From positions 298,102,001-298,166,000 of the forward strand of contig NC_092336.1 in assembly GCF_046630445.1 (NCBI RefSeq): a DNA stretch of 64,000 nt, given 5' to 3'. Below, in pieces: positions 12,939 to 24,941 of this stretch (positions are counted from its first letter, which is position 1; the number at the start of each line of letters is the position of its first letter). The DNA comes from Rutidosis leptorrhynchoides. Taxonomy: Eukaryota; Streptophyta; Magnoliopsida; Asterales; Asteraceae. The notes below the pieces were generated by a model, which was given only the letters and a program-made list of their open reading frames with translations, ran no database searches and was not told where the DNA came from. The position numbers and the translations under genes were made by a program.

Positions 12939-15900
12939 AAGTAGGCGTAGTAGTCGTTGTTTCTTCCTCGAGATCTTGCGTTTCCGAATTCACGAATAGA
13001 TGAGGATACTTCCTTTGCATTTGATCTTGTCTTTCCCAAGTAAACTCGGGTCCTCTTTTGGCGTTCCAACGGACTTTAACAATCGGGATTCGACTTTGTT
13101 TCAATGTCTTGACGGAGGTGTCCACAATTTCAACCGGTTCTTCCACAAAATGAAGTTTGTCATCAATAATAAGTTCTTCGAGAGGGATGACGATATCGGG
13201 TTCGGCAAGACACTTTTTCAAGTTAGATACATGGAAGGTGGGATGAACGGAGTTCAATTGAGGCGGAAGATCTAAACGATAAGCAACGGTTCCAATACGC
13301 TCCAAGATTTCGAAAGGACCAATATACCGCGGATTTAGCTTCCCGCGTTTCCCAAAACGGATTACACCCTTCCAAGGTGCGACTTTTAACATTACTCAGT
13401 CACCGACTTGAAATTCAAGATCGTTGCGTCGTTTGTCGGTATAGCTCTTTTGACGACTTCGGGCCGTCCTAAGCCTATCTCGGATTTGAACGATTTTCTC
13501 GGTGGTTTCGTGAATGAGTTCGGGTCCGGTGATTTGTACGTCGCCTACTTCGGCCCAACAAAGAGGTGAACGACATTTGCGGCCATATAGCGCTTCAAAA
13601 GGTGCGGCTTTAATACTCGCGTGATAACTATTGTTGTAAGAGAACTCGGCGAGAGGTAAGTGCTTGTCCCAAGCTTTTCCGAAATCAATCACGCAAGCTC
13701 GTAACATGTCCTCTAAGGTTTGAATTGTACGTTCACTTTGTCCATCGGTTTGAGGATGATATGCGGTGCTCATGTCTAAACGCGTTCCCAACGCTTCTTG
13801 CAATGTACGCCAAAATCTAGAAACGAAACGGCCATCTCGGTCGGAGATAATCGATAAAGGTACACTGTGTCGGGCTACGATCTCCTTAATGTAAAGTTGT
13901 GCAAGTTTCTCCATTTTGTCCGTTTCTTTCATGGCAAGGAAGTGTGCGGATTTGGTGAGACGGTCAACAATAACCCAAATGGTATCATAACCGCCCGTCG
14001 TTTTTGGTAGCTTGGTGATAAAATCCATCGTTATCCTTTCCCACTTCCATTGCGGGATCTCGGGTTGTCGAAGTAGTCCGGACGGTCTTTGGTGTTCGGC
14101 TTTGACTTTGGAACATGTCAAACACTTGGAAACATAAGTAGCTACGTCCCTTTTGATGTTCGGCCACCAATATAGTTGTTTAAGGTCGTGGTACATCTTA
14201 TTGGCACCGGGGTGAATCGAGTATCGTGACTTATGGGCTTCATCTAAAATAAGGCTTCGTAGATCCCCATAACTAGGCACCCAAATTCTTCCGGCGAAAT
14301 ATCGGAGTCCGGTTTCTTTAACTTCGAATCGAGAGGTGAGGACGTTCAAGTGTTCGAGAGAGATGTTTTCATCCTTGAGAGCCTCATCTTGGGCTACCCG
14401 AATTTGGCTATTAAGGTTTGTGTGGATGGTGATGTTTAAAGCTCGGACACGGAGAGGCACCGCTCTTTCTTTTCGACTTAAGGCATCGGCTACTACATTT
14501 GCCTTCCCGGGATGGTAACGAAGCTCGCAATCGTAATCGTTTAAGGTTTCAATCCACCTTCGTTGTCTCATGTTTAGTTGCTTTTGATCGAAAATGTGTT
14601 GAAGGCTTTTGTGATCGGTGAAGATAGTACTCTTGGTTCCATAAAGATAGTGTCTCCACATTTTAAGTGCAAAGACAACGGCTCCGAGTTCGAGGTCATG
14701 TGTCGTATAGTTTCGTTCATGAATTTTGAGTTGTCGAGAAGCATAAGCAATGACTTTCATTCGTTGCATCAATACACACCCAAAACCATGTTTTGAGGCA
14801 TCGCAATATACAACAAAGTCATCATTGCCTTCGGGAAGTGACAAGATAGGAGCGGTGGTTAGCTTCGTTTTCAAGATTTGGAATGCGGATTCATGTTCGG
14901 TCGCCCAAATGAATTTCTTTCCCTTGTGAGTCAATGCGGTTAGAGGACGTGCAACCAAAGAGAAATTTTCGATGAATCTACGATAGTACCCGGCGAGACC
15001 CAAAAATTGACGAATGTGAGTAGGAGTAGTAGGAGTCTCCCATTTGCTAATGGCTTCGATTTTCGTTGGATCGACTTTAATACCTTGGTCACTTACAACA
15101 TGACCAAGAAATTGAACTTAGTTTAACCAAAATTCACACTTGGAGAATTTGGCATAGAGTTGTTCTTGTCTTAAAAGTTCAAGCACAAGTCGGAGATGTT
15201 GTTCGTGCTCTTCTTCATTTTTAGAATAAATCAATATGTCATCGATGAACACAATAACGAATTTATCGAGATACGGTTTGCACACGCAGTTCATAAGATC
15301 CATGAACACCGCCGGTGCGTTAGTGAGACCAAATGGCATGACGAGGAATTCATAACTACCATAGCGAGTCCGGAAAGCGGTTTTGGAGACATCTTCCCCC
15401 TTAACCCTTAATTGATGATAACCCGAGCGGAGATCGATTTTCGAATATACACAAGACCCTTGTAGTTGATCAAAGAGGTCATCGATGCGAGGAAGAGGAT
15501 ATCGGTTCTTAACCGTCAATTTATTTAGTTCACGATAATCAATGCACATTCGTAGGGATCCGTCTTTCTTTTTAACAAACAAAATCGGAGCGCCCCAAGG
15601 TGAATGGCTAGGTTGGATAAAACCACGATCAAGTAGTTCTTGGATTTGACTTTGCAATTCTTGCATTTCGGATGGAGCGAGTCTATATGGTGCACGTGCT
15701 ACGGGTGCGGCTCCCGGAATAAGATCGATTTGGAATTCAACCGGTCGATGCGGCGGAAGACCCGGCAATTCATCGGGAAATACATCGGAATAGTCACTAA
15801 CAATTGGCACATCATCGATATGCTTATCATCGGACTCGACTTTCTTAACGTGGGCAAGGATCGCAAAACAACCCTTACGGAGCAGTTTTCTAACTTTAAG

Positions 15901-17400
15901 GCACGAAACGAGGTTGAGTCTGGTGCAACTCTTATCGCCGTAGACAATCAAAGGTTCACCATTCTCGATAGGAATTCGGATTGCGTTAAGATCACAAAGA
16001 ATGTGAGATTTCGTTTTGACTAACCAATTCATACCGATTATTACATCAAAGCTTCCTAGTTCCATGGGTATCAAGTCAATTTCAAATTCCTTACCCAAAA
16101 TGTTTAACGTACACCCCCGGTAATATGTGTTGGCACTTAATAGTTTCCCGTTAGCCACTTCAATGGTATAAGTGGTATCTAATGGAAGAGGTGGAGTGCT
16201 AAAAGAATGAGTCAAAGTCTTGGATACAAAGCATTTATCGGCACCTGAATCGAATAAGCAAGAGACATAAGATTTGTTGAGAAGAAACGTACCCGTGACT
16301 AGTTCAGTGTCATCCCGGGCTTCCTCGGTGTTGATGTTGAAAGCTCGGCCGCGCGTGTTGGGGTTATCTTTCTTCTTTGGGCATGCATTTCTATAATGAC
16401 CTGTTTGACCACATTCGTAACAAGTGCCCGTCTTTGGTGCATTGGGCCACTTTCGAGTAACGGGAGTGGCACTTTTACAATCGTTGGCCTTATGACCAAC
16501 TCCTTGGCACCGGTGGCAAATTAACTTGCCACATTCACCAAAGTGATGTTTGTTGCATTTGTTGCAAAGAGGTAGGTTCCCGGCATAACCCTTCTTGCCG
16601 TCGAAAGTGAAAGATTTCTTGGCAAAGTTGTTGTTGCTTGATTGGGAGGGTTCCCACTTTCTTTTGTTGCCGCCCGATTTATCCTCGGCCTTAGGTGCCG
16701 GAACTACGATTTCGTCAACCGTTTCAATTAGTTGGCGAGCCATGTTCATAGCGGCTTGATGAGTAGTGGGTTTGGATGACCTCACCCCTTGTTTGATGCT
16801 TTTTGGAAGACCGAGCATGTAGAGCTCAATCCTTTGAGATTCGGGGTTAACAAGATTAGGACACATCAAGGATAGTTCAGCGAAGCGTTGATTATAAGCT
16901 TTAAGGTCGTTTCCGACCGCTTTCAAAGCTCTTAGTTCTTCCTCAAGCTTTCGGGTTTCTTCGCGCGGAAAATATTCAACAATCATCTTTTCCTTTAGAT
17001 CGGCCCAAGAGAGGGCATGAGCTTCATCGGTACCCACCGATTGTACATAAGTATTCCACCATGTAAGAGTGACACCGGCGAAGGTGTGAGTGGAGTATTT
17101 GACCTTGTCTTGATCCCGACAACCGCTTATGCTAAAGACGGCTTCCGTTTGCTCAAACCATCGGGTGAGCACGACCGGTCCCCCGGTTCCATCAAAAGTG
17201 TGAGGTTTGCACCCCATGAAAGCTTTATAGGAGCATCCCTCGTTTGAGTTTCCGGCTCCATTGTTGTTGTTGTTGTTGTGGTTGTTATTATTATTGTTGT
17301 TGGATGAGTGACCGGCCATGGCCGCATCTACGGCGGTAGCTATCATCCGTTCGAGAGCTTGTTCGGGAGTTTCATTGCGGCGTACACGACGAGGAGCCAT
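12937..17400 (-). pseudogene. Element A gag-pol polyprotein with two nonsense codons
   Basis: One frame encodes gag, protease, RT, RNase H, integrase and a chromodomain-like tail. The start chosen is the ATG at 17398-17400 ([10 protein letters not shown]); an in-frame ATG 27 bp upstream also exists. Zinc knuckles are visible: [12 protein letters not shown] (near 16540), [14 protein letters not shown] (near 16495) and [14 protein letters not shown] (near 16400). Protease has LFDSGAD near 16250 and RT has [10 protein letters not shown] near 15235. Integrase shows the HHCC finger (14110-14225) and DDE landmarks (D near 14030, IISDRDG near 13850, SERTIQ near 13735). The C-terminus ends in a [14 protein letters not shown] segment. 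A TAA at 15118-15120 follows CEFWLN, where family B has Glu, and a TGA at 13396-13398 follows QVGD. Both leave the frame unchanged. Confidence 0.95.
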
Positions 17401-17809
17401 TGTTCCTTCAAGACACAAGAATATCATTGATTAGTATTCTCAATAATACTAACCGTGATATAGAATAAAGATAAAGAGAAGTTTTTCCTCGACTCGCCTT
17501 AAATTCTTTATGTCATAATGTCGGAACGTTCATACGAGTCACCGTAATATAATCCCGGAAATTATATTACCCTGATTCGTATGTGCATTCGACATCATTT
17601 CATATAGTCAAGGTGGCGCGTCAATCAAATTAAACAACGTGAGATTAAGATGAACTAAGAGTAGATATGAGTAGAAGCGTTCGAGTATAAATGCACAAGT
17701 AGTCAAGTAATTCCTACTTCAAGTCTATATGCCGGTTGTAGTCTAGACTCACCAATGTACCCTATGACTCGAGGTTGACACCAATGAACTCTAAATCCCT
17801 ACAACCAAC
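17401..17809 (-). other. Element A untranslated leader
   Basis: About 400 bp between the inner primer-site copy and gag hold no ORF of note. The leader carries the long hairpin at 17532-17582. It also has the word GTCTAGACTCACCAATG near 17736, related to GTCCAGACTCACTAATG in the leaders of families B and D. Confidence 0.7.
17532..17582 (-). promoter_or_regulatory. Long leader hairpin with CCGG loop
   Basis: Read on the minus strand, an outer stem ATACGAATCA pairs with TGACTCGTAT (9 of 10). A GG/GG internal loop follows, then an inner stem GTAATATAAT paired perfectly with ATTATATTAC around the loop TTCCGGG. A second version with compensating base changes is at 45976-46026. Its place between primer site and gag fits an RNA packaging or dimerisation signal; that role is inferred. 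Confidence 0.65.
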
Positions 17810-17821
17810 GCTCTGATACCA
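17810..17821 (-). other. Element A second (inner) primer-binding site copy
   Basis: The minus strand reads TGGTATCAGAGC, the same tRNA-iMet site as at 18102-18113. It is part of a 23-bp direct repeat (17810-17832 and 18102-18124) offset by 292 bp. Confidence 0.75.
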
Positions 17822-18101
17822 TCTGTAGCGACAGATGGGGTAGAAACCCACCCAGTGCCTTTCCAGCTAACCGCTTGGTGACCACTGAGTGTACCTCAGA
17901 CACTGATTTTACGGCCCGCATTTCTGCCAAACTGCCAACCCTCAAATTCCAAGGGATCGCAAGGGGTAAGAGCCAATGCTTCGTCAAAGGTAACACTGTG
18001 AGAACCCCCTCTACGATTAACCTGCCAAAAAGCATAGTCCGTATGAGTGCCCGGCCTGACAGCCGGCGCGCGTGACTACCTTTACGGCTAAGGTTAAACC
18101 A
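17822..18101 (-). other. GC-richer insert between two primer sites
   Basis: About 280 bp lie between the two primer-site copies. The stretch is more GC-rich than the rest of the leader, has a GCCGG/CCGGC inverted repeat near 18050-18065, and ends, on the sense strand, in CTGTCGCTACA like an LTR terminus. An open frame crosses it, but no family is recognisable. I do not call a gene. Confidence 0.5.
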
Positions 18102-18113
18102 GCTCTGATACCA
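18102..18113 (-). other. Element A primer-binding site, tRNA-iMet type
   Basis: The minus strand reads TGGTATCAGAGC, the classic initiator-Met primer site. It begins two bases beyond the 5' LTR end at 18116. Confidence 0.9.
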
Positions 18114-18115
18114 TC

Positions 18116-20389
18116 TGTAGCGACCCGACCAAATCATGTTTGACGGCGCCGTCTACTTAGGTCCCGTTACGTGGTCATAAGTCTTTAAGACAAAGTTTGA
18201 CCAAAATATGTCGCCTTCATTTCAAAATAAAGATTGTTCCCAAAGTTTACAAGAATTGTTCAACCAATAGTTAAGTTACAACGTTATAATACGAATGAAA
18301 TCTAGGCGACACGGTTTAAAGTAAAGTCAAAAGACGCTCCATGAAATGCACATATACTCGACATCCAATGCAAGTATCAAATAATGAGCGGAAGCATGTA
18401 TCATGTATCGTTCAAGGACCTGAGAAAAACATAGAAATCTGTCAACGAAAACGTTGGTGAAATCATAGGTTTAAGTAAGTAAGTACAAGTGAACCACAAG
18501 ATTTGCATCAATGAAATAATAGTAATACATTCCAAAAGTTTGTTTCACGAGCACCCAATTATCAATGCTTAACGTTTCCTTCCATTGAACCCCATCACTT
18601 AGTGCTAGAACATACACTGTTTCTCGAAAATATATTTCATTCGTAAACGGTAGCGAACCGTTTGAATGAGGGTTTGTCAAACCCATATGGATCCATACAA
18701 CATAAGTTCTCGCTTACACCCGGCAAGTGTAACTAATGATAATCGAATTGAGGATTTTGTTCTAAACTCGTATGTAGAATGTTTGTTTTCCTGTACTTGT
18801 GTTCACTTAGTAAAGAAATGTTTATGTTTTCTCATCCCAAATGTAAGTTCAAAAAGAGTAAAAGTGGGACTATGATCTCACCTTGAGTGCACGAGTAGTA
18901 AAGTACTTCGACAAGTAAACGTGTGCAAAGAACAATGCTAGTCTTGACCTAAACAAATAGGTCGTATCAATAACGGTAAACACGATAGGTCAAAGATGTT
19001 CAATTAGTCCTATGGCTCGTTACGACTCGATTATTTAGCATGTGAAATCAAATTGTCAAGTTTCATGCAAGATACAAGTATATAAACAAGTTAGGAAGGT
19101 TGCAAAATCATTTGGTTAAGTTTGACAAAAAGTCAAACTTTGGTCGGTCAAAGTCAACGAAAAAGTCAACACGTTCGGGTCGTGTCCCGAACTATTTTTC
19201 TGAGGTTTTTAATCATGTATGAGCATGCTAGGACAAGTTACATGTGAATCGGAGGTGCGTAGCATAGCAAACATTATTCGAAATTTGACCAAGTTGGACA
19301 GACCCAATCGGCGCGCCGCGCGGGTATATGGCGCGCCGCGCGGGTACCTGTGCAGGGAATTCTGGCAGTTTTTAAGTTTTATGCACGAACCTAACTTCAA
19401 ACAATCACCATTTATGATCCGCAAACAATCAAGACAAGTATCTTATACCGTTGGGAAGGTAATTTGACGAGGAAAACAACTAAACACATTTCATCAATCA
19501 ATCTACCTATCACAACAACCAAAACCGCATCTAATGCTTAACATTAACCGCATACAAGTTCATAAATGCAATTCAATGATTCGGGCAACCAATTTACATG
19601 AATGATATGCCGTTTCGAAGGTAATCAAGCATACAATCCAACTAAACACTTACCAATAATAATCCATGGCATTCAATGCATCAAAAGTCCATTTCAAGTT
19701 CATCAAACCCTAACCCAAATTCACCAAAATCAATAATCAAGTTCATGAAGTTTTCTAAGGCAACCTACACATCAAATTGAAGCTAGTGATGCTAGTAACA
19801 CAATTAAAGCATCAACTTTTAACATCTAACAACATATGATCATCCAAAATTCAAGAACAACACACCAAAATTCAAGTTCATGCTAGTTACACTAAAACAA
19901 CGAGATCGAGCATATAAATCATATATTCATGTTAGACTTGAGCCATAGACACTAATTAAACTTTTATAAGTTAAAAACATCAAGAACACAAAATCTAGTG
20001 ATTTTAGAAAGTTACCCAAATGAGATGAGGTTGGTACCAAAACGAAGAGGATGAAGAGAGGATCACGATTTTGTAATTTATTTTGTTGTAAGCCTCCTAG
20101 ATCGAATTTAGATGATGATTGAATGAATATGGTTTTGGGTGTGTGTGTTCTTGCTAGAGAGAAAGAGAGAGAGATGGAGGTGGAAATGAATGGGTGAAAG
20201 GGGTTTGACCCTTTGACCTAGTCAAGGGTTTGATCCCTTGTCAAGTTTAGTCCCTCAACTTTCGTTCGGGTGCGGGAATTACCTAAACGAGATAATTTAA
20301 AACGCGTATCAACGGGAGATGTTATAAACATATAACGGACTTTATATTAGTATAACGGAAAAGTAAATGGAAAAAGGCGGGATGTTACA
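18116..20389 (-). repeat. Element A 5' LTR
   Basis: This is the same sequence as 10627-12901 except for one missing base. It carries the duplicated CpG-rich motif at 19310-19326 and 19330-19346 and the hairpin at 18443-18456. Confidence 0.95.
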
Positions 20390-20394
20390 ATCAA

Positions 20395-22409
20395 GATCTC
20401 TAAAATTAAATACGGTGATCTGCCTTAAATACTCTATCTGATATTTTCATTATAAATTAAGCTCTTCCGTTCCCTTATTCTCACCATTTCTATACAATCC
20501 CAAATTCAAAAGATTATGAAAATGCTTAATCCAATTCTAAACCCTGATATTTTCCTAATTATCATTTCTGTCATCCTTCTTTTCAATCTTCCACCAGAAA
20601 ATCTGTTTACTTTTAATATAACCTTGGGGTGATACTATTCTTAATTATACCGTGTCTTTATATTGTTATTCGTATAAATATCTACAGTTTGTAACCTCCG
20701 TGTTGTGATTGAGCTTTATATCTTCTCTTATATTTTGGAGCTCTTTGCCTTTTTATTCTCCTCTCGACCTCTAAGTCAAGCGAATACTGGTCCAGGATTT
20801 GTAGATATGAAATTCGAAATGAACATAGTTAATATTCTAAGAAGGAAATCGTGATAGCACAATCCTGATTTGTCAAATTTCCAAAATCACTGAGAATAGA
20901 ACTATCAAGAATATACTTTCTTGATATGTTTAGAAGTTAAACAGAATGAAAGAGTTATATAACATGGCACATGATGACGGTAGGGTCTGTGAATCATCAC
21001 GTTCCATTAGAAGCTCAGCATGACTTACTGTAATATAATTATGTTGGCCAAGCGCATTATATTATACTAACTCATGCATCAGTTCCCAACACTTCTCCAT
21101 AATTCATTCATAATTTATACTTAGATTTTACAGAAGTTTCCAATATAATGGAATATAGAAAACACGAAGAGGTATATAATTTCGGGCTAGAATATTTATG
21201 AAAATATCCTCAGAAATATCGAAGATATTTATGATGATATTTTGGAATTTCTAAGTTCGAAAGTTGATGAAGTAAAATTTTCCGCAAGATTTTAACATGA
21301 CTTCAGAACAAGATATTCTCTAAAGATTTCGGCGGATCCAGAATTACCTGGATTCTTTGTATATAGGGTTTGGTCCTTGTATTTGTCCTTGGTCTCTCTT
21401 TTTTTTTTTTTAGCTCAACCCGTTTTTTCAGTACCAAATTTTTAATCGAGTGTTTCCAACACTCCATTCTTTATCATCAACCTCTTGGCCATTTAGACCA
21501 TTTATAATTTTGTTGTTTCCTCTACATTTAATGCTACCATATCTGAATCATCGGTTATCAATCCAAGGTGGTTTCAAGAGAATTATGTTTTTAGATGAAT
21601 AAACGCTGATGGTAATCGTCAAGATACGAATGATTGTTTAGGATGAAATCAAGTGGCAACTTATATATATCAAAGTTATAATAAGACTAATCCGAATGAA
21701 AGACGAAGTTGATTTGCTGGAGCTGTGACAAAATTGGCTAATTTTGGAAGGGTATTGTAAAGTTATTTTCGGTAATAACACTCCAATGGATCTGACACAG
21801 TTTTTAATTTAAAGTATGGCTTTGAAAGATGTAGGAATCTAAAAGTGATGTCTTCTGTTAAATCTTGACTTGGATTTTGATCGGTCAAAATCTGAATATG
21901 AAATTAAATTTGAATGACAATAGTTATTCTTTGGTGAACGGATACGTATATCTGTGGTTGTAAATAGGATAGTAAATAATTGTTGAATCGGATTTGAAGA
22001 ATGTACAGTGTAACTTATTAATGTGAAATCTAAATATTCCTCGAGTATTACCTACCAGTTAAAATATTTTCACCATTAACATCTTATACAAAAGAATTTT
22101 TAATTACAATCTTTATGAAAATATACTTGCATATATATTTTCTTCAGATGTAATCATGGGTTTAATGAGTTAATATGACATTAATCTCATTTGTATATTT
22201 ATTTATTTATTTATTTTTTTTGGTTTGAGCTAGAATAAGTAATCTCTAAAACTATTAGGAACCACATATTCTTCGCAGAATATTAATGAAGTTATCGATC
22301 AATACTTCATCATTACCTATTAGGAATCACATATTCTTCGCAGAATATTAATGAAGTTATGGATCAATACTTCATCGTTCATTGTTGTTGGTACTCCTTA
22401 GTATCTATG
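20395..22409 (-). other. Element D internal region without recognisable genes
   Basis: About 2 kb continue element D after the element A insertion. Six-frame reading shows only short open stretches and no RT, integrase or zinc knuckle. A polypurine-like word (ATTACCTACCAGTTAA, 22047-22062) resembles the true polypurine flank at 10324-10338. Confidence 0.5.
22252..22376. repeat. 65-bp tandem duplication
   Basis: CTATTAGGA(A)CACATATTC and the following sequence, up to GATCAATACTTCATC, occur twice in a row with a 65-bp period and only a few mismatches. Confidence 0.85.
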
Positions 22410-22930
22410 GTTCGTATGATGTTGATATTCGAGGTATAGTTTTTGATGTTGAGGTGTAGGATACGGATGTTGTTGTTGGTGGTGGTAATGGTACTGTTGA
22501 TGCTGGTGACGTTGCTGAAGCTGGTACGTTTTGCACCATATTCTCCAAATTTATTACTCGAGCGCGAAGCTCGTTGACTTCTTCTATTACTCCGGGATGA
22601 TTGTCGGTTGGGACGAACGGATGAATAAGATTTAGAATTTGAGATAGTATGTAATCGTTGTGAGCTATTCCAGAAATGAGGGTAAAAATGGTGTTTCGGA
22701 CAGGTTTGCCGATAAGTGCTTCAGGTTCTTTGTCAATAGGGCAATATGGTTGATGGGAGGGATCACTTCTTCTCGTCTCTATTGATTAAGTCAACTACGA
22801 ACCCATCCCCAATTCATCAAGAATTGATGATGGCTAATTGGTTGACCCATTCCGGTTACACTGCTTTCGGAGCTCGAGTGGAAATCCATATCGAAATGGT
22901 TGTAGGAATCCAAGTAACTTGAACTGGTTG
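22410..22930 (-). pseudogene. Element D leader-region ORF remnant with coiled-coil stretch
   Basis: Minus-strand coding remains lie just downstream of the primer site. An upstream block around 22800-22930 reads MGQPISHHQFLMNWGW. After stops and a frame change, a continuous frame of about 120 codons (about 22785 to 22410) reads through YCPIDKEPEALIGKPV and LISGIAHNDYI. It then enters a heptad-like stretch VIEEVNELRARVINLENMV and ends in a Pro/Ser/Thr-rich tail. I do not recognise the family with certainty. It could be a gag N-terminus or an accessory leader ORF like those of family B, and its position before a polypurine-like word favours the latter. It is broken. Confidence 0.4.
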
Positions 22931-23337
22931 CAGAATTCATCTTGCACGGTTAGATAAAGGGTTTCGATATGAAATGATTTTCGGATATCGGATGATATTC
23001 TAATTACATAGAATACCTGTATATAGTACAGAAAATCCCGTTGTTTACGGAGGGAATTTAGGAAACGTGTCAGACAAAGTTTAATGTGATGGGATATGAA
23101 TTTGTCTGTACAACGTCTATTCAATATTTGCAATAAGATGTGTCGAGACTGACAATGATAGATAGATATCTTTCGACAAGAAATGATAAGAAAAACTTTT
23201 TAACATGCAGACCAGGTTCAAGTCTAGACTTATTAATGCATCCTAACAACTACTAGGTCAAAGTCCAGACTCACTATTGCATCCTAACAACTACCTGTTA
23301 AACACACTAATGCAAGACCTGGTTCGCTAAGACCACC

Positions 23338-23349
23338 GCTCTGATACCA
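23338..23349 (-). other. Element D primer-binding site, tRNA-iMet type
   Basis: The minus strand reads TGGTATCAGAGC two bases beyond the LTR end at 23352. The adjacent leader (23215-23330) repeats a GTTAGGATGCA...AGTCT...GACTT motif that family B also carries. Confidence 0.9.
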
Positions 23350-23801
23350 CATGTCATACCCCGTCCAAAATCTTCCTGAACAAATACAATAACATCTGGT
23401 ACCATCGCGATGAACTGACGTCTATATGCCATGAACCACTCCATGTAATATCTCTAGAATGCGTAAATGCACAGCGGAAGATTTCTTTCATAACTGAGAA
23501 TAAACATGCTTTAAAGTGTCAACCAAAAGGTTGGTGAGTTCATAGGTTTATCATAAAACAATAAAATTCATCATTTTGATAGACCACAAAATTTAAATCC
23601 TGCATGGTACAAATGGGCCCGAATCCTATACCCACCTGTAATGTACATGCGATATCTTTTAAATACAGTACACCTTTCTCGTGTACGAAATCATCTTTCA
23701 TAAATCTTATTAACCGTACACATATCTTGTGCACAAAAATAACATACACATAACCTGTGCATAAAAAATCATTCTCTCGATACATAACATTCATATCAAT
23801 T

Positions 23802-23925
23802 GGTGGCAATAATCATGTCCACATAATTCAAAGGTGGCAATTATCATATCCATATAATTCAATGGTGGCAATTATCATGTCCACAGAATTCAACGGTGGC
23901 AATTATCATGTCCACATAATTCAAC
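23802..23925. repeat. 31-bp tandem repeat, 4 copies
   Basis: The GGTGGCAATTATCATGTCC unit followed by ACATAATTCAA recurs at 23802, 23833, 23864 and 23895 with an exact 31-bp period. Confidence 0.95.
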
Positions 23926-24075
23926 AATAATCCGCAGAACTTCTGTCTGCATAGTAATTCATTCGAGGAATGTTTTGCTTGTGTCTATCTCGTCAAACAT
24001 TTATAAAAGTATTTCACGTATTCGCAGTTCAAAATATATTTCAAAAGCATTTAATAAAGCAGTTGTAAAAACAAC

Positions 24076-24220
24076 GCATGTATTCTCAGTCCCAAAAATA
24101 TAAAGAGTAAAAGGGAGCAAATGAAACTCACGCATATAAATATTGTAAAATAGTTAACAAAGCATTTGCATGTATTCTCAGCCCAAAAATGTAAAGAGTA
24201 AAAAGGGCAAATGAAACTCA
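24076..24220. repeat. 92-bp duplicated LTR block
   Basis: GCATGTATTCTCAG...CCCAAAAAT...GTAAAAG...ATGAAACTCAC occurs at 24076 and again at 24168. The block is the family-D version of the conserved LTR segment seen once in families A, B and C. Confidence 0.8.
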
Positions 24221-24499
24221 CAATACGATATTTTGTAGTAAAAATATTCATACGACGAAACTGAACAATGCAGGGTTGGCCTCGGATTCACGAACCTATA
24301 TCAGTTGTATATATATTAACACGTATAATGGAAATCGAACAATTTATATATATTATGAATGATCTGATTTATATGTTTCATTGATTCTTTTATTTATATT
24401 AATATAATAATTTAAGGTAGTTTAATAATTTATTTGTAATTATAATATTTATCCTTCATTAATAGTAAGAACTTATTTTAAGGTTTATTTGATAAAAAT

Positions 24500-24531
<32 letters not shown>

Positions 24532-24636
24532 TAATTAATATAATTTATATATAGTTTAATTAATATCATTTTAATGATAACATATAGTATTGTGTATTAT
24601 AATTGTAATGTATTTTTAGATAAAATATATATTTGC

Positions 24637-24715
<79 letters not shown>

Positions 24716-24740
24716 AATAATAATAATAATAATAATGAGT
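24637..24740. repeat. (AAT)n microsatellite
   Basis: This is a long run of AAT triplets, interrupted near 24711 and 24737 by GAGT. Confidence 0.97.
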
Positions 24741-24791
24741 AATAATATTAAGAATGAGTAATAATTAAACTACCTCAAAGAAGTGTCCCCT

Positions 24792-24873
24792 AAAAAAATG
24801 CCCAAGTCCGGGTTTGAACCCGCGACGTCCCGCTAACCCGATAACATCCTTAACCATTACGCTGTATGTTTCA
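24792..24873 (-). ncRNA. tRNA-like pol III unit 1 (SINE-head-like)
   Basis: On the minus strand there is an A-box-like TGGTTAAGGATGTT (24843-24856), then a B-box-like CGGGTTCAAACC (24811-24822). A run of seven T (24792-24798) follows, as a pol III terminator would. The B box fits the GGTTCRANYCC consensus. The unit is too short and degenerate for an intact tRNA, so a tRNA-derived SINE head or tRNA relic is more likely. Confidence 0.5.
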
Positions 24874-24941
24874 ATCTTGAAATAACATCCAACTTAAATT
24901 GTTTTTAACCTTTACTTCTGTATCTCTCTTCTTCCTTTTTC

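Larger units (their letters stand above)
10627..20389 (-). mobile_element. Element A: complete young Ty3/gypsy chromovirus
   Basis: This 9763-bp element is flanked by the 5-bp duplication ATCAA (10622-10626 and 20390-20394). Its LTRs are 10627-12901 (2275 bp) and 18116-20389 (2274 bp). They appear identical except for one extra C near 12470, so insertion was recent. Order on the minus strand: LTR, primer site, leader, one gag-pol frame, polypurine tract, LTR. The domain order (integrase after RNase H, then a C-terminal chromodomain-like segment) and the tRNA-iMet primer site make it a chromovirus, most like Tekay/Del. The gag-pol frame has two nonsense codons, so this copy is not autonomous. 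Confidence 0.95.

Noticed and set aside
17799..18137. 112-codon minus-strand frame across the insert between the two primer sites
   Set aside because: It starts inside the LTR end and ends inside the leader, has no recognisable domain, and is explained by the GC-rich composition of the insert.
23802..23925. Regular 31-bp repeats, CRISPR-like at first sight
   Set aside because: They are head-to-tail with no spacers, lie in an LTR of a plant genome, and have no cas genes nearby.
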